49,162 bases of DNA from Gemmatimonadota bacterium (GTDB lineage: Bacteria; Gemmatimonadota; Gemmatimonadetes; Longimicrobiales; Gaopeijiaceae), in contig VXQO01000050.1 of the NCBI GenBank assembly GCA_009838975.1, positions 1 to 49,162 on the forward strand, in the 5' to 3' direction. The position numbers and the translations under genes were made by a program. Positions 33,229-41,927 of this stretch are shown piece after piece (the first letter of the stretch is position 1; every line of letters begins with the position of its first letter). The notes beneath the pieces were generated by a model. The model ran no database searches, was not told where the DNA came from, and saw nothing but the letters and a program-made list of their open reading frames with translations.

Positions 33229-34481
33229 TGTGCGGCGCCCCTGAACGTTGCCGCGCGGGCCCGTCCCGGCGGCTGCCGGGCGCGCGGGTGCTCGCCTGTG
33301 CGGGGTTGCTGTTTCAGGGCCTCTGGCCGGCATCGGGGCAGGGCCAGGGGGCGGGGTTTTCCGGCAGCTACCTGAACGTGTGGACGCGGGTGGGGAACAG
33401 CGTGCTCAGCCCCGCCAGCGGCTCGGGCTTTCACCGGTTTCGTGTGATGTGGGCGGGGGACGCGGGTCCGGCAGCGCTGGATTTCGCCTACGAGCACACC
33501 CTGTCGCTGCGCGAGCCCGGAGTGCTGGGCGCGCAGTTCTTCACGGCGGCCGCGGGGACCGCTTCCGGCGGAGACTGGCTGGAACTCGGGGGCGACCTCA
33601 AGACGGTGGACGGCATCGAGTGGCGTCACCGTTTCGACCGCCTGAGCGCTCGCTTCAACCTGGGCGACAACGCCGACCTGGTGGTCGGAAGGCAGCCCGT
33701 GTCGTGGGCCACCACCCTCTTCCTCACACCCTCCGATCCATTCTCGCCCTTCGACCCCGCGGACCCGTTCCGCGAATACCGCGTGGGCGTCGACGCGGCG
33801 CGACTGCGGTACTACCGGGGCGCATTCACGCAGTTCGAGGTCGTCGCGCGGCCGGCTCGGGCGGGCCTCGACGGCGCGCGAACGATGACGCTGCTCGGAC
33901 GCGCAACCACCAACCGGGGCGGATGGGATCTGGGCGTCTGGGGCGGGCTGGTGCATGACACCTTCGGCGCGGCCGCGTCGCTGAGCGGGTCGGTCGGGCT
34001 GTGGGCGCTGCGAGCCGAAGCGGCGGTGCGCGACTTCGACGACCGGCTGGTGGCGCGGGGAACCGTGGGCCTCGACCGTACCTTCCCCATCGCGGGACGC
34101 GACCTCTACGTCGTGATCGAGTACCAGCGGGACGAGCTGGGGGCCGAGTCGCCCGACGACCTCGTGGCAGCCGCCACCAGCCGCGCGTTCACGCAGGGCG
34201 AAATGCAGGTGCTGGGCCGCGACACGGGCGCCCTCCAGCTCTCGTGGCAGCTCCATCCGCTGGTGTCGGCCAGCACGCTATTCCTGGGCAGCCTGCGGGA
34301 CGGGTCGTTCATGTTCGGCCCGGGGCTGAGCTACTCGGTGACGCAGGGCGCCGGCTTCCGGATCGGCGCGTTCACGGGGGTGGGCGAAGACGCAACGCTC
34401 GCCGGCGGGATCCTCCGCTTCGGCTCGGAGTACGGCAGCATACCGCGGTTCCTGTACACGTCGATGAACTTCTTCTTCTAG
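33228..34481 (+). CDS. Predicted outer-membrane beta-barrel protein
   Basis: This is a 417-residue exported protein with many alternating amphipathic strands, for example FSGSYLNVWTRVGNSV, IEWRHRFDRLSARFNLGD and LSYSVTQGAGFRIGAFTGVG. It ends in aromatic residues (YTSMNFFF), as outer-membrane barrels do for assembly by BAM. Its early part (NADLVVGRQPVSWATTLFLTPSDPFSPFDPADP, across residues ~150-180) resembles DUF1302-like barrels, which often accompany lipid-trafficking operons; this similarity is from memory. A signal sequence lies in the first ~40 residues (VLACAGLLFQGLW). It is the last gene of the operon, starting within the ATPase stop, and could be the outer-membrane acceptor or exit for the LolA-like carrier's cargo. 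Confidence 0.8.
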   Translation: MCGAPERCRAGPSRRLPGARVLACAGLLFQGLWPASGQGQGAGFSGSYLNVWTRVGNSVLSPASGSGFHRFRVMWAGDAGPAALDFAYEHTLSLREPGVLGAQFFTAAAGTASGGDWLELGGDLKTVDGIEWRHRFDRLSARFNLGDNADLVVGRQPVSWATTLFLTPSDPFSPFDPADPFREYRVGVDAARLRYYRGAFTQFEVVARPARAGLDGARTMTLLGRATTNRGGWDLGVWGGLVHDTFGAAASLSGSVGLWALRAEAAVRDFDDRLVARGTVGLDRTFPIAGRDLYVVIEYQRDELGAESPDDLVAAATSRAFTQGEMQVLGRDTGALQLSWQLHPLVSASTLFLGSLRDGSFMFGPGLSYSVTQGAGFRIGAFTGVGEDATLAGGILRFGSEYGSIPRFLYTSMNFFF

Positions 34482-34588
34482 CTCTGGCAGGCCGTGGATT
34501 TGCCGGAGGAGTAGCGCAGAGCGGCGCTTCCTCGAGCGGTCTGTCGGGCATTCCCCGCACCTGTCCTGCTTATAGTTCAGCTTATTAT

Positions 34589-35884
34589 TCAACCTGAACC
34601 AACGCCGTGACGAGTGCCCCGAAGGGTGCGACCGACACTGGTGCTGCCAGAGGCAGGTCCGTCCAGTAGATAAAGGACCCGCTCGGCTGTACGCCCGGCC
34701 GTTCCCCGGTTTCGCTCCACTGCATGCAGGCCCGCCGTGGCAACCGCCGCGGCTGCCGCCGGGTCATCCAGCCACCTGCCGATCAACCTCATGGGCTCCG
34801 CGCTCACGGCCAATCCGCCCGCCTCCACCAGGTCGGCCACCACTCCCGCGAAGTTCTCGTGATGAGGACCGATGACCGTGGGTTTGCCCAGCGCCACCGA
34901 TTCCAGTGGGTTGGAACCCCCCATCGGTCCCAGGCTGCGCCCGACGAACACGAAATCCGCCAGCAGGTAGGCGTCGGCGAGTTCGCCGATCGTGTCGAGG
35001 AGGAAGACGTCGTGATCGCCGGGCAGAGGGGCGCTGCGGCGCGTCATCCCGGGGCGCAGCCGTGCGACCTCGTCCCAGCGGTCGGGGCTGCGGGGCGCGA
35101 GCAGGAGCTGGCACCCGCCGGGCAGATCCCGCAGCAGCGCGGCTTCCTCGCCCGGACCGGTCGATCCGGCGACGATCAGGGGCCGTGACGGGTCGATGCC
35201 CATGTCGGCCGCGAGCCGCCGTGCTGCCGTGGCGCCGGGCGCCCGGAGCGCCGCGTCCCACTTGAGGCTGCCCGTCACGAGCGTTCGCTCCCGCGGCACT
35301 CCCATCGCCGCAAAACGCTCGCGATACACCTCGGTCTGAGCGGCCACCAGCGCAAGCCGCGAGAACATGCGGCGCGCGAGGAGGCGCCACATCCGGTATC
35401 CGCGGAAGCTGCGCGCCGACATGCGGCCGTTGACCACGCACACCGGTATCCCGCGGCGCCCGCACGAGGCCAGGAAGGTCGGCCACAGCTCCAGTTCGGC
35501 GAGGACGACCAGATCGGGGCGGAGACCGTCGAGGAAGCGGTCGACCATCCAGGTGAAGTCGAGCGGGAACCGGACCACCTCGCGGCGCCCCTCGTGGATC
35601 CGCCGGGCCCGCGCGAAACCGGTTTCGGTGCTGGCGCTCACCACCACATCGGGCTTCAGCCGCGAGGACGCCAGCGCGTCGGCCAGCGGCTCCAGCGCGT
35701 TGGTCTCTCCGACACTCACCCCGTGCACGAGGATCCTTGGACCGGGCGCACGGCGGGGCACGTCGCCGATCCTGCCGTCGCGGGTGCGCGCGTCCGTCCT
35801 CCAGGCACCCGTCGCCAGGCGCTTCCGCAGCAGGTGAAGGGCGAATCCCAGCCCCAGGACGAGGTTGCGTATCTGTCCGGTCAT
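34589..35884 (-). CDS. kdtA: 3-deoxy-D-manno-octulosonic-acid (Kdo) transferase
   Basis: This is a 431-residue inner-membrane-anchored glycosyltransferase (also named waaA) that adds Kdo to lipid A precursors on the cytoplasmic face during LPS core synthesis. Family features in order are the N-terminal hydrophobic segment (NLVLGLGFALHLL), ILVHGVSVGETNALEPL, the catalytic-region PLDFTWMVDRFLDGLRPDL, AELELWPTFL, NGRMSARSFRGYR, VTGSLKWDAAL, GSTGPGEEAALL, LAPRSPDRW, FVGRSLGPMGGSNPLESVALGKP and GPHHENF. The length is normal for KdtA. ATG 35884 starts just before the membrane segment and is 15 bp from the divergent heptosyltransferase start. The 107-bp gap after its stop, shared with the convergent barrel gene, is AT-rich near the stop but has no clear terminator. 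Confidence 0.94.
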   Translation of the reverse strand: MTGQIRNLVLGLGFALHLLRKRLATGAWRTDARTRDGRIGDVPRRAPGPRILVHGVSVGETNALEPLADALASSRLKPDVVVSASTETGFARARRIHEGRREVVRFPLDFTWMVDRFLDGLRPDLVVLAELELWPTFLASCGRRGIPVCVVNGRMSARSFRGYRMWRLLARRMFSRLALVAAQTEVYRERFAAMGVPRERTLVTGSLKWDAALRAPGATAARRLAADMGIDPSRPLIVAGSTGPGEEAALLRDLPGGCQLLLAPRSPDRWDEVARLRPGMTRRSAPLPGDHDVFLLDTIGELADAYLLADFVFVGRSLGPMGGSNPLESVALGKPTVIGPHHENFAGVVADLVEAGGLAVSAEPMRLIGRWLDDPAAAAAVATAGLHAVERNRGTAGRTAERVLYLLDGPASGSTSVGRTLRGTRHGVGSG

Positions 35885-35899
35885 GGTGTTGTTGGTGGA

Positions 35900-37003
35900 A
35901 TGGCCAATGATAACCTTCCGCCGATGATTCCTGACAGCGCCGGACGCATCCTCGTGGTGCGGCTGTCGGCGCGTGGCGACCTGGTCTTCGCGTCGCCGCT
36001 TGCGGGAGCGTTGAGACGCCGCTACCCCGACGCATTCATCGCATGGCTGGCCGAGGAGCGCACCGCCGACGTGATCCGGCACAACCCGCACCTGGACGAG
36101 GTGATCGTGTGGCAGCGGGCTGCGTGGAAGCGCCTGCTCCGAACCGGGCGCTGGGGAGCGCTCGCCGGCGAGCTGGTGGAGTTCTTCGGGTTGCTTCGGG
36201 ACCGGCGCTTCGATGTCGCAATCGACGTCCAGGGCCTGCTGCGCAGCGGGGTCGCCGCCTTCCTTTCGGGCGCTCCCGTGCGCATCGGGTTGGGGTCGCG
36301 GGAGGGATCGCGCTCCCTGATGACGCACGTAGTGGAGCGCGGGGGCGATGACCGCCGGATCGCTTCGGAGTACCGTTACCTTGCCGAACGGCTGGGTCTG
36401 CCGAGCGGGCCGTTCCCCCTGGAGATCCCCCGGGGCCGGAAAGAGGCGGACAATGCGGGGCGGGCGCTGGCGGGTGCTGGGATCACGAACGGCTTTCTGG
36501 CGGCCTGTCCCTTCACCACGCGCTTCCACAAGCACTGGTTCGAGGACCGCTGGTCTTCGCTGATCGAGCGGGTGCGGGCTCGCCTCGGCGTGGGGGTCGT
36601 GCTGCTCGGAGGCCCCGCCGACCGCGCCGCTGCGGACCGGATCCTGGACGCGCTGCCCGAGTCGCCACCCGGTGCCGGGCCGATTCTGGACCTGGTCGGG
36701 CGCACCACGCTCGGCGAGGCTTCCTCGGTGGTCGCCCGGTGCGGCGTTCTGGTCGGCGTCGACACCGGGCTGAGCCACATGGCGCACGCCTTCGATCGGC
36801 CCGCGGTGCTTCTCTTCGGGTCCAACACGCCGTATCTGGACCCGCCGGGACCGCGGGCCACGATCCTGCACTCGGGGCGCCCCTGTTCCCCGTGCCGGGG
36901 CAGGCTCGTCTGCGACGGACGGATCGACTGCATGGACGACATCGCCGTCAGCGAGGTGTTCGCCGCAGTGGCGGCGCGCCTCGAGGCGGGGGAGGCCGGG
37001 TGA
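35900..37003 (+). CDS. Heptosyltransferase-like glycosyltransferase (GT9 family)
   Basis: This is a 367-residue cytoplasmic glycosyltransferase of family 9, expected to add a heptose to the LPS inner core. Signatures are ILVVRLSARGDLVFASPLAGAL (N-terminal Rossmann loop), DVAIDVQGLLRSGV, ACPFTTRFHKHWFEDRW (family position for ADP-heptose handling), VVLLGGPADRAAADRI and the C-terminal GVDTGLSHMAHAF-RPAVLLFG. Four cysteines in PCSPCRGRLVCDGRIDC near the C-terminus could bind a metal, as in many GT9 members. Start options are ATG 35900 (GGTGGA just upstream) and ATG 35924. Its TGA overlaps the GTG of the next glycosyltransferase. Pairing with kdtA supports a role in LPS core assembly. Confidence 0.9.
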   Translation: MANDNLPPMIPDSAGRILVVRLSARGDLVFASPLAGALRRRYPDAFIAWLAEERTADVIRHNPHLDEVIVWQRAAWKRLLRTGRWGALAGELVEFFGLLRDRRFDVAIDVQGLLRSGVAAFLSGAPVRIGLGSREGSRSLMTHVVERGGDDRRIASEYRYLAERLGLPSGPFPLEIPRGRKEADNAGRALAGAGITNGFLAACPFTTRFHKHWFEDRWSSLIERVRARLGVGVVLLGGPADRAAADRILDALPESPPGAGPILDLVGRTTLGEASSVVARCGVLVGVDTGLSHMAHAFDRPAVLLFGSNTPYLDPPGPRATILHSGRPCSPCRGRLVCDGRIDCMDDIAVSEVFAAVAARLEAGEAG

Positions 37004-38097
37004 GCGTCATTCACGTCGAGACCGGGCGGCATCTTTACGGGGGCGCGGTGCAGGTGCTCTATCTAGCGCAGGGACTCGAGGAACGCGGCGTCAAGTCGGT
37101 GCTGATGGTGCCGCGCGGATCCGAGATCGCGGAGGTGGCGCGGGATCGGTGGTTGCGCGTCGAGGAGTTCCCGTTCCGCGGGGAAGCCGATCCGGCAGGG
37201 CTGGCGCGCATGGCGTGGCGGTTCAGCCGGCGCGACGTCGAGGTCGTCCACCTGCATTCGCGCCGGGGCGCCGATACGCTGGGGGGGGTGGCGGGAGCGG
37301 CGGTCCGCGCGTCGGTCGTCCTGACGCGACGGGTGGACAACCGCGAGGTCGACTGGGTCGTGGGGGCGAAGTACGCGCTCTACCGGCGCATCGTGGCCAT
37401 CTCGGGTGCGGTGCGGGACGTGTTGATCGACCAGGGCGTGCCGGAGGACAAGATCTCGCTCGTGCACTCGGCGGTCGATGCGGCCAAATGGCTGACCCCC
37501 CGGAGCCGCGCGGAACTGGACCGCGAGTTCGATCTTCCCCCTGGCGATCCGGCCGGAGCCATGGTGGCCCAGTTCGTTCCGCGCAAGGGGCACTGGGTGC
37601 TGGTCCAGGCGCTGGCGATTCTGAAGTGCCGGGGGTTCACCCCCTCCGTGGTCCTCTTTGGCCGCGGGCCGATGCGCGACAACGTGGCCGCGCTGGCCGA
37701 GTCCGTGGGAGTGAGGGCCCAGATCCGTTTCGCGGGCTTCCGCGATGACCTTCACGAGTGGCTGGGTGCATTCGATTTCTCGGTGCATCCGGCGCTGAAG
37801 GAAGGGCTCGGTGTGGCCGCGCTACAGGCCGGCGCAGCGGGAATCCCGGTGGCGGGCGGCCGCGCGGGAGGCATTCCCGAGATCATCGAGGACGGAAAGA
37901 CGGGGATTCTGTGCGCCCCCGGTGACGCGGGTGCGCTCGCCGACGCGATCGCGAGGTTCGCGCGCGACCCCGAAGCGACCCGGGCGATGGGCCTGCGCGC
38001 CCGCAAGCGGATCGAGGCGCACTTCTCGGTGGACGCCATGGTGGAGGGGAATCTGGAGGTCTACCGCGAGGTGGTCGCCGGGCGGCGGCGACGCTGA
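37000..38097 (+). CDS. GT4-type glycosyltransferase
   Basis: This is a 365-residue GT-B glycosyltransferase. The N-terminal domain has HVETGRHLYGGAVQVLYLAQGL, the acceptor-side glycine-rich loop, and VVHLHSRRGADTLGG. The C-terminal nucleotide-sugar domain has QFVPRKGHWVLVQAL, VVLFGRGPMRDNV and HPALKEGLGVAALQAGAAGIPVAGGRAGGIPEII (split: EGLGVAALQA and GGIPEII), which is the E-x7-E motif region with Glu at EGLG and Glu at IPEI. The GTG at 37000 overlaps the previous stop (GTGA), with GGGGGAGG just upstream, so it is translated with the GT9 gene. It probably extends the LPS core or another surface glycan; the sugar is not predictable. Confidence 0.9.
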   Translation: MSVIHVETGRHLYGGAVQVLYLAQGLEERGVKSVLMVPRGSEIAEVARDRWLRVEEFPFRGEADPAGLARMAWRFSRRDVEVVHLHSRRGADTLGGVAGAAVRASVVLTRRVDNREVDWVVGAKYALYRRIVAISGAVRDVLIDQGVPEDKISLVHSAVDAAKWLTPRSRAELDREFDLPPGDPAGAMVAQFVPRKGHWVLVQALAILKCRGFTPSVVLFGRGPMRDNVAALAESVGVRAQIRFAGFRDDLHEWLGAFDFSVHPALKEGLGVAALQAGAAGIPVAGGRAGGIPEIIEDGKTGILCAPGDAGALADAIARFARDPEATRAMGLRARKRIEAHFSVDAMVEGNLEVYREVVAGRRRR

Positions 38098-38100
38098 CCC

Positions 38101-39321
38101 GTGAAGCTCAACAAGGCGATCCGGCGGACAACCCGCCCGGAGCGGATCACGCAAACCGAATTCGGCATCATGACAGCTCTCGACTCCTACCGGGACGAGT
38201 TTCCGGTCTCGAAGACGCACATTTTCCTCAACCATGCGGGGGTGTCGCCCACGTCGACGCGCGCGGTGGACGCGGTTCATCGCTTCATGCGCTCGCTGGC
38301 GGAGGTCGGCCGGCCAAGCTTCGACGACTGGGAAGCGGTCGCGACCGAATGCCGGGAGCGGTTCGCGCGGCTGATCGGGTGCGACCCCGCCGAGGTCGCG
38401 TTCGTGCGCAACACCTCGCACGGCCTCTCGCTGCTGGCGGCGGGGCTCGACTGGCGGCCCGGCGACCGGGTTGCAGCGGCGGCTTCGGTCGAGTACCCGT
38501 CGAACGTGTACCCCTGGATGGATCTGGACCGTCGCGGCATCGCGGCGCTCGACGTGATTCCGGTGGCGGACGGGGGGACCGTGACGGTCGACGATGCGGC
38601 CCGCGCATTCACCGAACGGACGCGCGTGCTTGCGGTCAGTTCCGCGCAATACGCGACCGGGGCGGTGACCGATCTCGAGGCCCTCGGAGCGCTCTGCCGG
38701 GAACGCGGCGTGATCTTCTGCGTCGACGGCATTCAGACGGTCGGGGCGCTGCCCACGGACGTGAAGGCGGCGGGGGTCCACTTTCTGTCGGCGGACAGCC
38801 ACAAGTGGATGCTCGGGATCATGGGAATCGGCGCGGTCTTCGTGGACCGCGCGGTCGTCGGCCGCATCCATCCGCCGCTGCTCGGCTGGCGCAGCACCAC
38901 GGACAACTTCAACTTCGACCGGGTGCACTTCGAGTTGCTGGAGGATGCCGGCCGCTACGAGGAGGGCAGCCTCGCCTATCCGCTCATTGCGGGGTTCTCC
39001 GCGGCGCTGGAGATGCTGGAAGACGCCGGAATCGCGGCGATTTCCAGGCACGTCCGCGCTCTCGTCGACGATCTGGCGGGGCAGCTGAAGGCCCTGGGGT
39101 GCGAGGTTCTGCCCGAATCCGGGCTGCGGCGGCACATCGTAACCTTCCGCCACTCCGGACTGGACGCCGAGGAGCTGCTCGACGGGCTCACGGAGGCGGG
39201 CGTGGTGGTGTCGCTCAGGCGCGGCCGGATACGCGCCTCGCCGCACCTCTACAACACACACGAAGAGATGAAACGGGTAGCCGGGATCGTGCGCGCTCTG
39301 CTGCCATCGGACCACAGGTAG
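38101..39321 (+). CDS. Class V aminotransferase / cysteine-desulfurase-like PLP enzyme
   Basis: This is a 406-residue fold-type I PLP enzyme. Key sites are FLNHAGVSPTS (substrate loop), NTSHGLSLLA (phosphate contact), SSAQYATGAVTDL, FCVDGIQTVGALP (Asp and Gln contacting PLP) and SADSHKWMLGIMGIGA with the Schiff-base lysine. It lacks an evident catalytic Cys loop of desulfurases (the segment around LRRGRIRASPHLYNT has none), so an aminotransferase or kynureninase-like lyase is more likely. The start may be GTG 38101 or ATG 38170. The intervening codons are strongly GC at third positions like real coding DNA, which favours 38101, but family members usually begin near 38170. It sits 3 bp after the glycosyltransferase and may belong to its operon. 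Confidence 0.87.
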   Translation: MKLNKAIRRTTRPERITQTEFGIMTALDSYRDEFPVSKTHIFLNHAGVSPTSTRAVDAVHRFMRSLAEVGRPSFDDWEAVATECRERFARLIGCDPAEVAFVRNTSHGLSLLAAGLDWRPGDRVAAAASVEYPSNVYPWMDLDRRGIAALDVIPVADGGTVTVDDAARAFTERTRVLAVSSAQYATGAVTDLEALGALCRERGVIFCVDGIQTVGALPTDVKAAGVHFLSADSHKWMLGIMGIGAVFVDRAVVGRIHPPLLGWRSTTDNFNFDRVHFELLEDAGRYEEGSLAYPLIAGFSAALEMLEDAGIAAISRHVRALVDDLAGQLKALGCEVLPESGLRRHIVTFRHSGLDAEELLDGLTEAGVVVSLRRGRIRASPHLYNTHEEMKRVAGIVRALLPSDHR

Positions 39322-39344
39322 CGCAAGAGAGGACTGTAAACAGG

Positions 39345-41882
39345 ATGACTGGATCCAACGGGGCTCGATGGGGCCCGACCATTCTGGGGCTGGCAACGCT
39401 GGCCCTGGCCGCCGGGTCGTTGGCGGCCCAGCGCGGACAGAGTGACGCCGGCGCGTTGCCGACGATCGAGGAGAGGACGGCCTCGATGGAGCTGATGGAC
39501 GGCTTCCTGCCCATGTACTGGGACAACGCGGGCGGCAGGATCTGGCTGGAGATCGCCGAGTGGGACACCGATGTTCTGCACGCGTCGGGGATCGGCGCGG
39601 GGCTCGGCTCGAACGACATCGGCATCGATCGCGGACAGCTGGCGGGGTCGCGCGTGGTGCGCTTCCACCGCGTCGGCCCGAAGGTGCTGATGATCCAGCC
39701 CAACTACCGGTTCCGGGCGTCGAGCGACAATCCGGCCGAGCGCAAGGCGGTGGAGGACGCGTTCGCGCCGTCCACGCTATGGGGGTTCGAGGCCGCGGCC
39801 GCCACCGACGACCGCGTGCTGATCGACTTCACGCCGTTCCTGCTGCAGGACATCGCCGGATTCGCGGGGCGGATGAGGCCCGGGACCTACCGGCTCGACG
39901 CGAGCCGCAGCGCGGTCTACCTGCCGATGGTGATGAACTTCCCCGACAACACCGAGATGGAAGCCTCGCTGACCTTCGTGCGGCAGGACGGGGGGCAGGG
40001 TGGCGGCTTCTTCGGCGGAGGCGGTGGTGGCGCCTTCGAGGGCGTGGGGAACGTTGCGGCATCCGGGGCGGCGGCGACGGTCCGCATGCACCACTCCTTC
40101 ATAAGGCTGCCCGAGCTGGGTGAGTACACGCCCCGCGCGCACGATTCGCGCTCGGGGTACGGTGCCATGTCCTTCCAGGACTACTCGGCGGCTCTCGACG
40201 AGCCGATGACGAAGCGGTTCATCCGGCGCCACCGGCTGGAAAAGCGCGACCCGACGGCCGCGATGAGCGAACCCGTCGAGCCGATCGTCTACTACCTCGA
40301 CCCGGGGACGCCGGAGCCGGTGCGTTCCGCTCTGCTCGACGGCGCCAGGTGGTGGAATCAGGCCTTCGAGGCAGCGGGCTTCATAGACGCCTTCCGGGTC
40401 GAGATCCGGCCCGAGGACGTGAGCAGCCACGACGTACGCTACAACGTCATCAACTGGGTCCACCGTTCCACGCGCGGCTGGAGCACGGGCGGCTCGATCA
40501 CCGATCCGCGCACGGGCGAGATCCTCAAGGGCAACGTGACGCTGGGGTCGCTGCGGGTACGCCAGGACTATCTGATCGCCGAGGGGTTGCTGGCGCCCTA
40601 CGAGAACGGCGACGAAGACGCGGCCGACCTCGCCGAATGGGCGCTCGCGCGCATCCGCCAGCTTTCGGCGCACGAGGTCGGGCACACGCTGGGGCTGGGG
40701 CACAACTACTACGACAGCGATGTCGGACGCATCTCGGTGATGGACTACCCCCACCCGCTGATCACCTGGGACGGCAGCGAGTTCGACTACTCGGAGGTCT
40801 ACGACGTCGATATCGGCGAGTGGGACAAGGTCTCGATCCAGTATGGGTACTCCGTCTTCCCGCCGGGGGCCGACGAGGCCGCGGAACTGGACCGGATTCT
40901 GGACGAAGCCTGGGACGAGGACATTCGCTATTTTACCGGCCAGGACGCCTCGGCGCACGCGCGGGTCGACCAGTGGTCGAACGGGACGGACGCGGGGGCC
41001 GAGCTCGACCGGATGCTCGACGTGCGGCGCGCGGCCATGGACCGCTTCGGCGAGCGCGTGATCCGCAAGGGGACGCCGTTGGCGCAGATGGAAGAGGTGC
41101 TGGTGCCCCTCTACCTGCACCACCGCTACCAGGTGACCGCCGCGGCGTCGGTGCTGGGCGGGCTCCATTACACCTACGCCACCAGGGGCGACGGCATGGA
41201 TCCGGTCAGCCCGGCTTCGGCCGCCGAGCAGCAACGGGCGCTGGACGCCCTCGTGCGGGCGATCCAGCCCGCCGAACTGACCGTGCCCGCCACCGTGCTG
41301 GACCGGCTGCCGCCCCGGCCCTCCGGCTACGGGCGCACGCGCGAGCTCTTCCCGCGCTACACGGGCGGCATGTTCGACGCGGTGTCGCCGTCGGTGGTCG
41401 CCGCGGGGCACGTGGTGGGCGAGGTGTTCAATCCCGGTCGCGCCGCGCGGCTCCTGGAGCAGAACGTGCTGGACTCGTCGCTGCCGGGTCTGGGCGACGT
41501 GATTGGCGCACTGGTCGCCGTGTCCGAGCCGGACGCGGGCGACTCGCCCTACGAGGCCGAGGTGCGGCGCGCGGTGGGCCGGGTGGTCGCCGACGGGCTG
41601 ATGGGACTCGCGGGCGGCGCCCCCATGCCGCAGGTGCGGGCGGTGGCCGAGCAGAGGCTCCGCATGCTCAGGGAGATGGCGGTGAGCCGTTCGGACGGCT
41701 ACGGCGCGACGGCGGCCCACTTCGCGCTGCTGGCGCGCGACATCGAGCGCTTCGAAAACCGTCCCCATGGCGCCTGGACACCGACGCCGACACAACAGGC
41801 ACCGCCCGGCGCGCCCATCGGCACCCCGGCGCGGGACTGGATCGGGCAGCTGCCGCCGTTCTGCTCTTTCGGGGAATGGTGA
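39345..41882 (+). CDS. Exported zinc-dependent metalloprotease (DUF5117/DUF5118 type)
   Basis: This is an 845-residue secreted protease-like protein. A signal peptide (ARWGPTILGLATLALAAGSL, cleavage near AAQ) precedes a long N-terminal region (IEERTASMELMDGFLPMYWD, GRIWLEIAEWDTDVLHASG) of the DUF5118/DUF5117 type. This is followed by a metallopeptidase core with HEVGHTLGLGHN (zinc ligands His443, His447, His453; general base Glu444) and a Met-turn-like ISVMDYPHP. A Gly-rich insert (GGFFGGGGGGAFEG) lies near residue 225. Such proteins of about 800-900 residues are frequent in Gemmatimonadota and Bacteroidota; the substrate is unknown. ATG 39345 follows GAGAGGA by about 11 bases. Longer frames begin inside the aminotransferase gene and are shadows. 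Confidence 0.9.
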   Translation: MTGSNGARWGPTILGLATLALAAGSLAAQRGQSDAGALPTIEERTASMELMDGFLPMYWDNAGGRIWLEIAEWDTDVLHASGIGAGLGSNDIGIDRGQLAGSRVVRFHRVGPKVLMIQPNYRFRASSDNPAERKAVEDAFAPSTLWGFEAAAATDDRVLIDFTPFLLQDIAGFAGRMRPGTYRLDASRSAVYLPMVMNFPDNTEMEASLTFVRQDGGQGGGFFGGGGGGAFEGVGNVAASGAAATVRMHHSFIRLPELGEYTPRAHDSRSGYGAMSFQDYSAALDEPMTKRFIRRHRLEKRDPTAAMSEPVEPIVYYLDPGTPEPVRSALLDGARWWNQAFEAAGFIDAFRVEIRPEDVSSHDVRYNVINWVHRSTRGWSTGGSITDPRTGEILKGNVTLGSLRVRQDYLIAEGLLAPYENGDEDAADLAEWALARIRQLSAHEVGHTLGLGHNYYDSDVGRISVMDYPHPLITWDGSEFDYSEVYDVDIGEWDKVSIQYGYSVFPPGADEAAELDRILDEAWDEDIRYFTGQDASAHARVDQWSNGTDAGAELDRMLDVRRAAMDRFGERVIRKGTPLAQMEEVLVPLYLHHRYQVTAAASVLGGLHYTYATRGDGMDPVSPASAAEQQRALDALVRAIQPAELTVPATVLDRLPPRPSGYGRTRELFPRYTGGMFDAVSPSVVAAGHVVGEVFNPGRAARLLEQNVLDSSLPGLGDVIGALVAVSEPDAGDSPYEAEVRRAVGRVVADGLMGLAGGAPMPQVRAVAEQRLRMLREMAVSRSDGYGATAAHFALLARDIERFENRPHGAWTPTPTQQAPPGAPIGTPARDWIGQLPPFCSFGEW

Positions 41883-41903
41883 TCAAAATGTAAAGCAAAC
41901 ACT

Positions 41904-41917
41904 ACATTATGTAATGT
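41904..41917. repeat. Perfect AT-rich palindrome between convergent genes
   Basis: ACATTA (41904-41909) and TAATGT (41912-41917) form a perfect inverted repeat around TG. It sits in a 45-bp AT-rich gap (41883-41927) between the convergent metalloprotease and alcohol dehydrogenase genes, with TATTAC nearby at 41921-41926. The two-base centre makes an RNA hairpin unlikely, so it looks more like a protein-binding dyad. The half-site resembles motifs near 19031, 19052 and 43100. Confidence 0.55.
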
Positions 41918-41927
41918 CTATATTACA

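Noticed and set aside
39345-41882. Plus- and minus-strand alternative frames within the metalloprotease gene
   Set aside because: They lack motifs and signals; the annotated frame has the signal peptide and HExxHxxGxxH zinc site.
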